Assembly (NCBI RefSeq): GCF_958450345.1
Contig: NC_088784.1
Coordinates: 82,113,747 to 82,177,746, forward strand
Reading direction: 5' to 3'
Length of the DNA stretch: 64,000 nt
Source of the DNA: Calliphora vicina
Lineage: Eukaryota; Arthropoda; Insecta; Diptera; Calliphoridae
Part shown: positions 1 to 11,580 of the stretch, one piece after another
Layout of the letters: every line of letters begins with the position of its first letter
How positions within the stretch are numbered: the stretch's first letter is position 1
Notes under the pieces: model-generated
What the model was told of the DNA's origin: nothing
The model's input: the letters and a program-made list of their open reading frames with translations, nothing else
Database searches by the model: none
Position numbers and translations under genes: made by a program

Positions 1-267
1 GTTAGTTCTTCAAGTTTCTCCAACCCACATACACCTGCCTGTTTTTATTTATTTGCAAATAAAATATCTAAATTTGTACTGCATACTTTAGGGAGCTTTT
101 TTATTACAGTTGACTGGACTAAAAAAAAGATTCGAGTTTTAGCCGGAATTTTTGAATTTTTTTCTTTACAAAAAAATTTCTAAACGAATAAAAAATAAAT
201 AAGCCAATTCGCTCCAACCGTGCTCACGTGATGCCATTACATACATGGACCATTTCATTTTTATATA

Positions 268-1688
268 CAGTGGTTGACAAAACAATGGAAACTTTTCCAA
301 ATATTCCATATGTAGCCCAAAATTTAAAATATTTTTTTAAAATAAAAATGTTTTTATATAAACTAACTGAAAAACAAACAACATAATTAAAATTATATTC
401 TGAAAAAGGGAAAAAAAATAAAAATATTCACTATTTCGCTACTGACAAAACAATGGAAACTTTTAAACTTCTGCAAGAAAGAAGTGCAAACGAAAATAAT
501 ATTTAAAAGAACGATGTAAAAAGCATCCTGTTTACAGTTATTTTATTTTATTTTTAAATTCTGGTAATTTTTCACAATTTCTTTTTCGAAGTTTTTCGCA
601 TAATTGCTTTTTTTCAAAGTTAACGAAATTGGCTAAAGTTAAGATTTGTGAAGACTTAAAAAATAAAATAATTAACGATTTTAAAGCTGGTTTAAAACAA
701 AAAAGTATCTGTGACAAATATTCAATAAATAAATCAGCAGTTTCAAAAATTATACAGAAATTTCGTGAGACCGGTTCTGTAAAAACTCAACATTTAGGTG
801 GAAGACCTCGTAAGACTACTCCCAGATAAGATAATTTAACAGCGAGAGAGTTCAAGAAGTTCAAAAATAACTCCTCGAGAGGTTGTTAATAGCCTAAAAT
901 TAGAAATAAGTACCCGAACAGTTAGTAGCAGGGCAAATGAGGCTGGTCTTGGTTGCTATCGTCCTGTGAAAAAACCACTCATTTCTAAAAAGAACCGTTC
1001 TGCTCGTCTACAATTTGCCAGGGATCATTTAAACTGGTCGATAAACAAATGGAATACTGTCCTCTTTTCCAACGAATCCAAATACAATTTAAGAGGCAGT
1101 GATGGGAAAACATTTGTAAGACGACCGAAGGGAAAAAGATTAGATCCAAAGTACACAAATAAGATTGTAAAGTTTGGCTGTGGCAATATTATGGTATGGG
1201 GAAGTTTTTCAGGGCCCAATTCATAATATAAAAGAAACCATGATAGGTATAGGATACAGAACCATATTAAACGATGTTATGTATCCATACGCTTAGGAAA
1301 ATATGCCGCTAGTTTGGAGATTCCAACAAGACAACGACCCGAAACACACCTCTAGGGCTGTAACCAAGTGGTTACAATCCAACGATGTACGTGTTTTGAA
1401 GTGGCCTGCCCAATCGCAAGATCTCAATCCCATAGAAAATCTATCGGAAATTGTAGATCGTAAAATAAGGACCCAAAATTACATCAGGAAGGAAGATTTA
1501 TCGGAGACGGTTATAAGGGAATGGCAAAATATTTCAAAGGAGACCATGGACTCTCTAATTGGTTCAATGCATATTCGATGTGTAGCAGTTATAAAAAATA
1601 AGGGATACCCAACAAAATATTGAGTTATTGCAAAGTTTAGACCATATTTGTTAAAATAATACCTAAGTTTCCATTGTTTTGTCAACAC
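268..1688 (+). mobile_element. Tc1-like DNA transposon with IR/DR-type left end
   Basis: The left terminus reads CAGTGGTTGACAAAACAATG right after a TA. A second direct copy of the core (GACAAAACAATGGAAAC) lies about 170 bp inside, at 443-459. The right end, 1665-1686, carries the inverse, CCATTGTTTTGTCAA. This outer-plus-inner arrangement is the IR/DR layout of some Tc1 elements. The final bases of the right repeat have diverged, so the right boundary is approximate and no clean right-hand TA can be fixed. The element encodes the transposase remnant at 629-1623. It is non-autonomous: the coding frame is broken and one terminus is decayed. Confidence 0.85.
629..1623 (+). pseudogene. Tc1-family DDE transposase pseudogene
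   Basis: A Tc1 transposase binds the terminal repeats and performs cut-and-paste transposition into TA. Three fragments are visible. At 629-829 is a paired-like helix-turn-helix with a GRPR-type hinge. From about 845 to 1226 is the second DNA-binding half and the first catalytic block, ending in the NIMVWG motif. At 1303-1623 is the second and third catalytic block (QQDNDPKHTS, then DLNPIEN). Defects: the first catalytic Asp is Asn (FSNES instead of FSDES). The initiator is damaged, because an extra T turns ATGGC into ATTGGC, leaving only a TTG. There are frameshifts near 829-850 and 1226-1303, and a W-to-S change follows the PIEN motif. Inactive with high confidence; the exact Tc1 subfamily is not determined. 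Confidence 0.9.
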
Positions 1689-4054
1689 AATTTCTGCTGG
1701 CTGGAGTTGTAGTCGTGTGTCAGCTACTGAATTACTTTAAAGACGACAGCTACAAAGTAAAAAACTGATTTATAATTCAGTGGTGCCACTTCAATAAATA
1801 ATAACCGTACAAAATTCCAAAGTAATTAAGATTTAAACAATTATTTTGAGTAAACATATATATATAGTTATAATTAATTATGTACCTGTTATTAATTTAC
1901 ATCAATATGGTTATCAAAAACTTCTCTTAATTAAGTAAAAAAAATATATTTTTTTTAAGCAATCATTTGATTTACATTTTTTATTATATTAGCAACACTA
2001 TTTCTGCTTTGTAGTTGACAGAAATAGAAATTAGTTTAATTCGGCTACAGCGGCAAAAGCAATCGTGTTGTCGTGTAGCTGTGCTGTCGTCAAAAGAATC
2101 GTCTTCATATAAACGTGTGTATTCTAATTTTGACATATTGCAGTTGGTAGCCTGCTGTCTTCAATGTGTTCCATGCATTATTTCGTAAAAAAATATTTAT
2201 TTTTCGTGTATACTTAATGCAAATTTTATTATGTATTCCTCATACGTCACCAGAGTTAAATTCAAATTCCTAAAACTAAATAATATTGCATACTTTTTGT
2301 CTTGCTCCTACTTATGTTTACAATTTTTAACGTATGATAAATATTTAATTGTGAAAATAAGTATACGTCACCGGATAAGCACATATTTTTGAGTAATAAA
2401 TATGTAGCATAATTTAGGGATATATTTACAAAACACACTGGCGTATGATTAATATTTAAATCTTATATATATTTACATATTAAGTATACGTTTTAACAGC
2501 CATCGTAATATGTTTAATTTTCCATCTAATACCAAGATCCATAATTGCATTTACCGACTCTAGTTTATAGTCACTGATATAATATTGGTAAAAAGCATCA
2601 GACCTTCTCGAAAAAGTCATGTGTCTGCATTTCATGTATTAAATTATGGTTACACCAATTATTTATTTATTTACTTAATTCGCCAATGAAATTACTATTT
2701 CTAATAATTCTTAAATCTTAATTTAATATTCAATATTCAAGCTCAAGGTCTTGATTATTGAATGTTATATTTGCAACTTAATAGGTCGAATAACAAAGAA
2801 TATTATTAAATCTTAATTAAAAACTATTTAAATTCTATTGACTTGAATTCTATCTGATAATTTAAAAAATACAAAAATGAATGTTATCAGTTTAATAAAT
2901 GGATACTGCGTTTAATGGCATTAGTATCAGTCGAAAAGTCAATAATATGATATGAATTGTTGAATTATGCACATACTATATGTATCGGATCAAAGGAAAT
3001 ATTGGTGCTTAAGAGGAATATAATTTCTTGTTGGACGATGTTGGTAGCTTAGCCCTGATAAATGTGGTAAATATGTTGCTGTTATTATATAAAAAAGTTT
3101 TTTTTTAAGAATTTTTTTTATTTTAGAAATGTGATTAAATTCCTTTAAATATCTTTCTCAATGTAATAAAGTAAAGTGGCAAAATTTAACAGAAAAAATA
3201 TATATAAATAAATACATATATACAAACGTAAGTATTTATCATTATACACATATATAAATGTATAAAAATTTGTAAAACTGCATATAAAAACGTACATATT
3301 TTTATGTTCATCAAGTGTTGGAGGTAATTTAAATGTCAGCGGAAGTGTTGCGTTTTTCGTGCGTTTTTTTTATATTTTGTATTTTTTTGTTGTTCGGGTG
3401 GAAACTGTCTCCGGTTTTCACATATATTTTCCGTAGTAATTTTTTTTTCTTTGCTATTACTGTTGATGGTTTGGTTTTTAATTCATATTTTTAATCAGAC
3501 TTCAGGGACTGAGAAAACTGCATACTATAAATATTATAGTATTTTAATTATAAGTAATACAAAACTGTTTATATTTACAAACTTTTTATTGTTGTTTAAA
3601 TAAATACTCAATTTTATGGATAAATCTGTTATTAAGTGCATTATATGATTAATAGTACTACAGTGTTTGCATTATACGATTAAGAGTATTAAAGTGTTTA
3701 AATTTTTTTTCCAAGTAGAGGCAATGAAGACGATTTTGTAAGGATGTTCTATGTAGTATTTAATACATTTTAATAATATTTTATCTTTTACTTATACATA
3801 TTATATAAGCTACCTTTATCGGAGAATTCAATGTAAGGTCATTTAAATGTCAAAACATATCTAATTAATCAAATTGTTTTTCAGTGTAAAATTCATTTAT
3901 AATAGAATTTTCAACAAAAAAACTGCATTTGAGACAACCAAATCAATCTGATGATGACTTCAGTGATGATGTAATGGAGTGTTCGAAGGCGACGGAACTT
4001 TTGAAGATTGTGGTATTGGACAAGGAACGTCATTAGTAATTAGACACGGTCAAA
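1689..4054. other. AT-rich stretch without recognised genes
   Basis: No ORF with family resemblance is seen on either strand. Positions 1989-2010 resemble the flank of the Tc1-like element at 1682-1700 (both CAACAC then TTTCTGCT), suggesting a short local duplication. The interval 3930-4035 could be read as a short acidic peptide (SDDDFSDDVMEC) but has no supporting context. Poly-A and poly-T runs and TA-rich tracts dominate. Confidence 0.5.
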
Positions 4055-4262
4055 AACATACTAAAAGACAGTCATGTTTATTTGGAAAGACTTTTCACTA
4101 CAACTCTACTCACATGGCCGATCGTTTCCATGTTGGAATATTGCGGTTTCATGTCTAGTCGCATATACTGGGCGTTTTTCGGACAATGCTCTCTTCGATC
4201 AGTTGTGTTCATTACTGGTTCTCGGTGATAGTCTAATCAGATTTCAGCAGCTCATTGCGATT
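4055..4262 (-). pseudogene. mariner transposase fragment (mauritiana-like)
   Basis: Read on the minus strand, this piece matches the middle of a mariner transposase: ELLKSD around 4255-4238, then an LIEESIVRK-like stretch, then the block around the second catalytic Asp, degraded to QHGNDRP where HDNARPH is expected. It has several stops and frameshifts. It resembles the mariner pseudogenes at 17114-24012 and 41597-42140, for example in the shared GGTTTCATG segment also found near 22318. It abuts a mini-me-like repeat at 4263 with no terminal repeat visible, so it is a truncated scrap. Confidence 0.7.
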
Positions 4263-4688
4263 TAAAATCGACAAAATCTTCCTAGAAATGCCTGAGATAT
4301 AAGGAAAAAACCGGTACAACCTCGATTTTTGCCCTATTTTTTTTATCTATATCTGGATTAATAAGTCATTAATATAGGCAATATGGATATCTAATGATAG
4401 ATATTTCAAAGTCCATTGCAACGATGTATATAAGGCTTATAGTAAGTTGAACCTACAATGAGTCAAAATCGGGAAAAAAATATTTTTTAACCCGAATTTT
4501 TTTTTCAGCAAAAAAATTTTTTTGTCCTAAATTTTTGTCAATAAATTTAAAAAATTAAAAAAAAAAAAACTTTTTTTAAAAAAAAAACAAATTTGACAAA
4601 AAAAAATTTAAATTTTGTTTACCTAAAACTATTTAAAAAATTTATTTTAAAGTATATAAAATTCGTCACATTCGAATATAGCTCCCTT
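4263..4688 (-). repeat. mini-me-like repeat family 1 (MM1), partial, no core
   Basis: Minus-strand partial copy of the repeat seen complete at 43527-44160. It shares the segments read there as ATATAAGGAAAAAA, GGATATCTAATGATAGATA and CAATGAGTCAAAATCGG, then the AT-rich poly-A/T block, and ends near a degraded TTCGAATATAGC. The GACA/GACG microsatellite and conserved core are missing because the copy is cut at its junction with the mariner fragment. Confidence 0.75.
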
Positions 4689-4792
4689 AATTGTTTTAAA
4701 ATTAAAGAAGTTAAGCAAAATTTCCTGCATCTGAAGCTTTTTTGACACAAAATTCGATATTTTCGAAGGAAAAAACTCCGTTGTTTACACTT

Positions 4793-6320
4793 CACTGGTG
4801 CATATTCCTATAAACTCCTTTTTTTTGAAAAGATTGTAAAAATTAAACATGAACATATTTAGGAGGCTACAAATTTGTTTATTAAATTAGTTAAGACTTC
4901 ACTTAAAATATTGTTTACAAAAAAAATTCATTTGTACTTTATTTATTTTTTTTACTTAATTTTCGAGATTAACAGCCATTTTTAAGGGTATTTTCCTATA
5001 AACGCACTATAATTTATGGGCCACTGTAGTATTATTAATAATGTGTGGATGATCCTTTGTTATGGATTGGCATTGATTCCACTAATTTTTAAGCAGATTG
5101 GAATTAATTTCCTCCCAGACATGTTTAGTTCTTTGTTTAAGCTCTGTCACAGTCATTATGCTTTCTTTCTGAGCATTATTTGCATAAACTTTACGGGCCA
5201 TGTATACCCGCAAGTTCTCCATTCGGTTTAAGTCCGGACTACAAGCCGGCCAGTCCAACAGAGGAATGCTATGTTCATTAAAGAGATTGCTTAGAAACAT
5301 GGATTGCAGCATTATCTTGTTGGAATATGCAATCTTCATCCATTTTTTTATCCATAAATGAGAGAAGAGCATCTTCCAACAGTTCTTTATAAATAGCACT
5401 ATTCATTTTTGTCGGAACAAAACATATTTTCGACTTGCCAACTGCAGAAAACGCTGCTCAAACCATAACACTGCCACCACCGAAATTACGTTTTGACATC
5501 CGAACATCGTTTGAACTCAAATCGTGCCAATAGCATGAGTATGTGTCAGGACCGTCTAAATTAATTTTTTTTTTGCCAGAGAAAATTACTTTTTTCCACT
5601 CATCTGTCCATTTCATATATTTTCTAGCGAATTTTAGACGATTTTCTTTATGGTGCTTTACATTTCGGCTTTTTCCATTTTATGTTTTCATTGTTTCGTA
5701 AAATGTGTGCAACGTGTTTGGAAGTCATTGGAAGATTCAATTTATTATTTATTTGTGTGGAATTCAATTTGTTGTTTTATTAGATTAAGTTGTCTTCTTG
5801 TTAATTTTTGTATTTCCCTTGGTAGGTTTGCGAACTCCATAATTTTGACCTTTCTTCAAGAAATTTCGCATCACACTTTCCCAACGATCGATTTTATGTC
5901 CAGTTTCTCTATTGGAACATCATTGTTAGTGCAAAAATTTAATTTGAATCTTTTCTTGATCTGACAAATAAGTTCCCATGGGCATCTTTAAAAGTGACGA
6001 AATTTATTGATTCAAATGGAAAAAGTCCCTTTGGTGGAAAAAAAACTAAAATTGATAATATTTAATTTTTGGTAACTTTTTTAAAAATAAATTTCACGTC
6101 TGCGTTTACACGAATCTTCAACTTAAAATAGCAGCAAGAACATTTGTTCGCATAATTAAGGCAAACAACAAGAATAAGAAAAAAACTTATTTACTTTCAA
6201 AAAGTACCGTTAAGTTGTCTCTCATTAAAAAAGTTAAATTTAGCTTTTGGATGAGAACAACAAAGATATAACAAAAATACGTAAACAAATTAAGTGCGTT
6301 TATTGGAATATGCACCAGTG
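4793..6320 (-). mobile_element. Tc3-like DNA transposon, decayed
   Basis: The left end starts CACTGGTGCATATTCCTATA at 4793. The right end is its inverse, ending GCATATTCC-type TGCACCAGTG at 6320 and followed by TA. An inner copy of the TATTCCTATAAAC motif lies at about 4992-5005, again an IR/DR-like left end. The element is about 1.53 kb, close to what a Tc1/Tc3 element with one transposase needs. The left TA is offset by five bases (TACACTTCACTGG), which may be a small duplication in the terminus. Confidence 0.85.
5009..5985 (-). pseudogene. Tc3-like transposase pseudogene
   Basis: On the minus strand it starts MPMGTYLSDQEK at 5985. It continues with an HTH region around 5905-5800 (WESVMRNFLKKGQNYG), which resembles the Tc3A arrangement of HTH followed by a hinge. 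The first catalytic region is around 5560-5450 (RNFGGG). Next come QQDNAAIH near 5320 and LDWPACSPDLN around 5260-5225. The third catalytic block reads DLNRMEN, so the Glu is kept but P is replaced by R. A C-terminal INNNG-like tail ends at a TAG at 5009-5011. Stops and frameshifts occur after residue 18, near 5450 and near 5090. The clade call rests on the order and spacing of these motifs. Confidence 0.88.
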
Positions 6321-7187
6321 TATAATGTTCAATAACTAAAAGAGAATAAATGACAGATATGTCAACTCAACAATAATAAACTTCAGAACTTTTGAAGAAT
6401 TTATTGATGCAAGCTTCACCAAAACAAATGCAAACACGTCAGAATCTTGGGAGTTAAATACAGTATCCGCATCATCTGCATTGATACCTATATAGTGATA
6501 TAGAAAAGAAAATTTATGAACTTACTAAATAGGTTGCAGCTTTACCTCAAAGTCGAAGTCATGCCGCATTCGCAGTCAAAATTCTTGTACAAGAGAGCAA
6601 GCACAAGGTAAGAAAGCTAAACCCTACTGCTGGTATCATTTTAAATTTGGAGAATAAGCTACCAAGTTGCGGCACATTCTTCGGAAAACCTTGAAGTTTC
6701 TAGCCTTTTTCTTCAAGATCACATTTCAAAATTCTTGTCGATACTGGTGCAGGCATCTTTGCATTTCCTGTCATTTCTCCTCAACTTCAGCAAAGTCCTG
6801 ACCAATTAAAATTATTTGCTGCAATCAAATCCACAATTAAAACATTTGCAGTAAGATTTCTAACTTTGAATTTGGGCTTAAAGATAAACTTTCGGTGGAC
6901 TTTTATTTTGGCTATTATTTATCAATCGACTAATTGTACAATTTTCACATTCGCAAAGCAAGGGATATTTATATATGGAAACTTTTCCATTGACTCTCAA
7001 ATCAATCCAAGAAAAGTAATTCTTTTCCGCATTGATTCAAGAATATTTTGATTTGAAAAAATATATCTAACATTCTGTCACATATCAACAAAAGATCCTC
7101 CTGTGTTTGCTAATGCGCGTACATTAGCAACTGAGAAATTACAAATTGTCAAAAATAATTCGAAAATATGATCTACCAGGGCATATA

Positions 7188-8113
7188 CAAGGTGGCGCAA
7201 AAGTAATCCTCCTATCAGAAAATGCTATAAATTTTGCGATTGGCCCCTAATGTCAGTTCTGTTTTGACATTTGTGTAGTAAACACATGCGAAATACACGT
7301 TAATAAACAATGTTACGCAACACTGCTCCAGAACGCGGAATATTTCTGACTATTTATTTGACCAAAAATCGGTCGGTGACTTTGGCACAACGTGAATTTC
7401 GTCGCAGATGAGTGATGAGGCCCATTTCCATCTTAGCGGATACGTCAATAAGCGAAATTTATGCTTCTGGGGCACTGAAGAGCCATTACACCCGCTCAAA
7501 GTAACTGTATGGTGTGCTGTTTTCGCAGAAGGAGTCATCGGACCTTTTTTCTTCGAAGACGTCGATGGCCAAACGGTTACTGTAAATGGTGAGCGCTACA
7601 GAGCAATGATCAACGAGTTCTTTTTGCCGCAACTTGATGAATTGGAATTGGAAAATATGTGGTTCCAACAGGACGGTGCAACGGCACACACTGCACGTGC
7701 CACAACCGATATGCTGAAGGATGCATTTCCCGGGAGCCTAATCTCCCGTTTTGGCGATTTGCACTGGCCAGCATGATCGCCTGATTTGACCGCTCCAGAC
7801 TTCTTTTTGTGGGGCTTTTTGAAGTCGCGGGTTTATGTCGACAAGCCTCAGATTCTTACAGCTCTTAAAGACAATATCCGTCAAGAATGTAGGACCTGTC
7901 GCCGGAAGTTTTGGCCAAAGTGATGGAAAATGCCATAAAAAGGGCTCAAATGACAATCAATTGTGACGGCGGCCATTAACATGACATCATATTCTCGACT
8001 TGATGTAAAAAAAATTAAAAGACCAAATAAAAATAATCCACAAGAAGAATCAAAGTTTTTAATTTTTTTTTTTAATTACAGATAAAAAACATCGGAAGTT
8101 TACTTCCACCTTG
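7188..8113 (+). mobile_element. DD41D (rosa-like) mariner-type element, internal deletion
   Basis: Termini are CAAGGTGG at 7188 and CCACCTTG at 8113, flanked by TA on both sides (7186-7187 and 8114-8115). The 926 bp length is shorter than a full mariner-like element because part of the transposase gene is deleted. It sits inside the gypsy remnant; outside its ends the RT reading continues. Confidence 0.9.
7310..7976 (+). pseudogene. DD41D mariner-like transposase pseudogene
   Basis: The N-terminus (MLRNTAPERGIFL) starts at 7310 and is cut after about 33 codons. The frame then jumps to the first catalytic block (MSDEAHF at 7408). Next is the HPLKVTVWCA region, then the second Asp in MWFQQDGATAHTA around 7660, and the third in PDFFLWGF near 7800. 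I count 41 residues between the second and third Asp, which is the DD41D spacing of the rosa family. Defects: an internal deletion of roughly a hundred residues including the DNA-binding domain, a CGA-to-TGA stop (WPA*SPDL) at about 7774, and a frameshift near 7890. Not functional. Confidence 0.85.
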
Positions 8114-8216
8114 TATATGTAGACCATCCAAAGAGCGAGTTTTCTTCATCTTGTATTTAAATCAAATGAAGACTGACATCCTTGCGGAGATGATAATGTT
8201 AAACAACTCATTAACT

Positions 8217-10261
8217 ACTAAATAACCTCAACAAATATCCTTAAATATATCTGATTAATTTTGAATTTGAAAGTATTGAACTGTCTGCTACATAAAAATA
8301 GCATTTAATACAAATATTAATTTTAAAATTGGTGCTACATTTTGTTTTTTTTAGACTGCTATCGCGATATGTCGATATATCGTTTGCTTTTAATGTAATA
8401 ATGAAGGAAAACTAATGTATTATTCATGGTAGAAGCTTTAAATGATTAAGTCACTTTAAATACTTTATAATGGAATTCATTAAAAGAAATTTTAAAATTA
8501 ACCGTTTTTTTAAATAAAATTTCATAATTTAGTCCAAGTACTTAACCAAAGTGAATGTTGCATTATTTAATATTCATATTTATTTAATTTAAGCAAAACA
8601 AAAATACAATTTCTCTTTCAATACAAACATACAGCACAAACACAACTGTTTTAGCATCTACCAGATGATTCAAAAACTTTGCTAATTAACGTTATTCGTA
8701 GATTTTTCTCCTTATTATGTTTTTTGAGGTTTTGTTATTTTCTCAGGAAGTTAATATAATTTAAAGCTGAGCTTAAGATTTTCTTGGCAGGTATGTTGTT
8801 TTTTTTCTTTCTTTATACTTTTTATTTAATTTTTAACCTATCAAAACTTTTTTTATTTCGTAATTTTCTGCTCAAACTTTGCTCAAGAAAACTTTTTATT
8901 TTCTTTTGATGTTTTAAATAATTATTTTTCACCTACTCACTTGGCTGTTGTATTCTTTTTTTTTCTTAACTCTCTGCCATCATGCACTTGGCTTATAAGA
9001 CCTCAGAAATTATTGTATCAGCTGTTAAGATAATGAAGATGGAAAAAAATGGCAAAATCAGGAGTGAAAAAAAGTAATGAAGAAAATCATATAGAATGGA
9101 AATTATTAAAGTTCTGGTTGTTGCTAATGAAAATTATGATGACGATGATGATGCGAACTTTGGTTTCTGTTTCTGATGATTATTATGATTTGTTGTTTTA
9201 TTTTCTATCTGTAGATATTAAGGGAAGATGAATTTAGAAAACTGTTGGATTTAAATTCTCAACAGGTTAGACTAAATTATTTGAATAAATATTATTTCTA
9301 AAATATAATTAAAAATCTCTGTTTATTGTTGATAGATCGGAAACTCTCCTTCCGTCGAAAACCTATGTGGTGAAAATGAAATAAATTTTGTTAAATTATT
9401 TTTGTATTCTCACATTTATTTCATTTGTAATTTCTTTTTATCAGTTTTGCTATTTTGGTATACTTCCTTACATATTCATTATGTTATGAAAAATTACACA
9501 AAACTTTTTTTTTTTTTTTTGGACCAACAGAAATAACTTTTCTGATTAAGCAGTATTTTTTTTGGGTTATAATTGCAAAAGTCATGTTTTTGTTTTGCTT
9601 ATTTTTAAATTTTTAATCAGATTTTATGCTTATCATAGAATAAAATAAAACTAGACAATATTTAGTGTTAAAAACAAATTATTTACGAACTTTGTTTATT
9701 TGGAAATTTTGTACACGACCGAAATAAATTGTGGTAACCTAAACAATAAATAATCACAAAAATATAATTCTACAAATATTTACACTTTTAGGTTAAAAAA
9801 TATTACAAAAATAGTTTGAGGGTATTTTATTTAATCAATATCAGTCTTCTCTCAGACCCAATTTTTATACGCTGCACCTCCACAGGGAAATCCAACAAAA
9901 GAATAATTACAATTCGGAATTATATCTACTAACAGTAAAAGCTTATAGAATTGTAGCAAAGAAGCAGGAGTTTAGAATATATAGCCCAAATTCAAAATCA
10001 ATAAAATTGTATTAAATTCAAAACGACTTAGGTAAACCTAAGTTGAGAGTTGACCCACTGGCAATTCATAGAAGAGTTACTTAGAGACAGAAAACCTAAG
10101 TCTGTTGTCAAAAACCTAAAGGTATTAGACAAATATTTGACTAAAATTGTCAGATATTTATTTGCAGTAATCTGACCACAAAATCATTTCGAGAGGCAAA
10201 CAAGGAAACAGCTGACTTTAGGAAAACAAAAATTAAAGACTGAAGCTAAAAGCATCCACCA
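8217..10261. other. AT-rich stretch, no gene recognised
   Basis: No convincing coding sequence. Small ORFs (for example 9049-9231) are low complexity. The interval 10100-10230 resembles the inside of the TTA-target element at 45856-47802: both have GACAAATATTTGAC-like and TCTGACCACAAA segments. A decayed copy may lie there, but no termini could be matched. Confidence 0.45.
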
Positions 10262-11580
10262 AGAAGGGAACGTTTGGGGGTTAAAACGCGTAAATTCGGT
10301 AACATTATATCTTCAAAACTAATAAAGATACAAAAACACTTAAATTTCATGTTATTTCATTAAAAAAAAAGCTGATGGGTATTTCGTACTGAGAAAACGG
10401 ATAAAAACTGTATTTGGAAACTTTTATGGAACCCTATGTATCTTTTAAATCACTAAACATGGAACCAAATTTTAAATTGTATTCTGTATTTATCAAAAAA
10501 TAACAAATACGAATTTGGTACTTTTTGGAATTTCGAACCCTTATTTTTTTTATATTTGGTACTTTTTTCATAAAATATGTTTTTTTATAAATTTACATAA
10601 ATATAGGAATATTTTATTATGAGATCCCACCAGGATATAGAAATTTATTTGAATAAAAAAGGTACCTGTTTTGCCCAAAATCATGGGCTTTGTTTATGGA
10701 GCCTCTGTGCCATTTTTGCAAAAAAATTGATAATTTTATCAGGCTCATATCTTGCAAACAGTTCGAATTTTGATTTGCTCTCTGAGGCAAAGTTGTAGCC
10801 CTTGTTATAAAGACAAATTCAAGCACTTTTTTATGGCCCCCAAAAATTTGGGGCAAAAAAATTTTGCAAATAAAGTGATCATTTTCTCAGGCTCTCTGAG
10901 GCAAAGTTGTAGCCCTTGTCATAAAGAACAAAATCAAAAAAAACTTCATCTTCAAGATCAAAACCGCAAAAATTTTAAAAAATTTGAAATAAATTTAGAA
11001 GTACATTTTTTAAAGCTGCCTAAAACTATGCTTTAGTTTATAATAATTTAATAGTTTATGGTCCAAAGCACTTAATTCCTTTAGTTTTTTCTTACAAACA
11101 AACCTACCTAAACGGTGTTAATAATCATTCCTAGGAAGTTCATATGTTTTAGAAAGTTGTTTACTAAGATCTTAGGTACATTCTTGTAGTTGATTGTTTC
11201 CTTGAATTTTTGAGGGTTTGCTACCTATGGACCTCAACAGGGGAAAAAGGTAAACAACATTTTAAAGTGTTTTGCGTGAGAATTCAAGGCGGGAACGTTA
11301 TGGTACTTTTTCTTAATTCTAATGCTACTTTTTTTATTTGTTTTTTATAACAATGGATCTAGAAACATGAAATATATGGTCCTAAGTGAGAGAGAATTCT
11401 AGGGGAAGACTTTTTCTTTATTCGAATGCTACATTTTGTATTTTTTTTACAAATGAACCTATTAACCTAAGCGAAAGGACATTATGTGGGGACATTATGA
11501 TACTTTTTCTTTAATCTCATGCAGATGTATGAATATAGAAACATGAAGTAAAAAAGATATCGTCCTTAGAGCGAACATAT
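10262..11580 (-). repeat. GTACC-rich repeat, diverged minus copy
   Basis: Inverse of the repeat at 48613-50493. Matching landmarks are AAACTAATAAAGATACAAAA (10317) against the inverse at 50270-50290, ATTTGGTACTTTTTGGAATT (10513), and AACATGAAATATATGGTCCT (11365). A 25 bp tandem segment starting CTCTGAGGCAAAGTTGTAGC occurs twice, about 112 bp apart (10782 and 10894). It carries no recognisable protein. The far end that should contain the CTGACCCGG start is too decayed to place. Confidence 0.7.

Larger units (their letters stand above)
6400..8216 (+). pseudogene. Ty3/gypsy retrotransposon gag-pol remnant, interrupted
   Basis: This is a decayed piece of an LTR retrotransposon polyprotein. In order: the end of Gag with a DIEKKIYELTK stretch near 6497 containing an in-frame TAG; a CWYH zinc-knuckle-like start at 6628; the aspartic protease signature LVDTGA at about 6738-6752; a protease C-terminal region with LNLGL and FRWTF around 6868-6900; then the N-terminal edge of reverse transcriptase near 7090-7165. 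The RT edge resumes after the mariner-like insertion, with RPSKSE near 8125 and a CGD motif near 8190. Frameshifts and stops are frequent. No LTRs, RNase H or integrase are present, so only about 0.9 kb of the element survives. Its clade is not determined. Confidence 0.8.
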
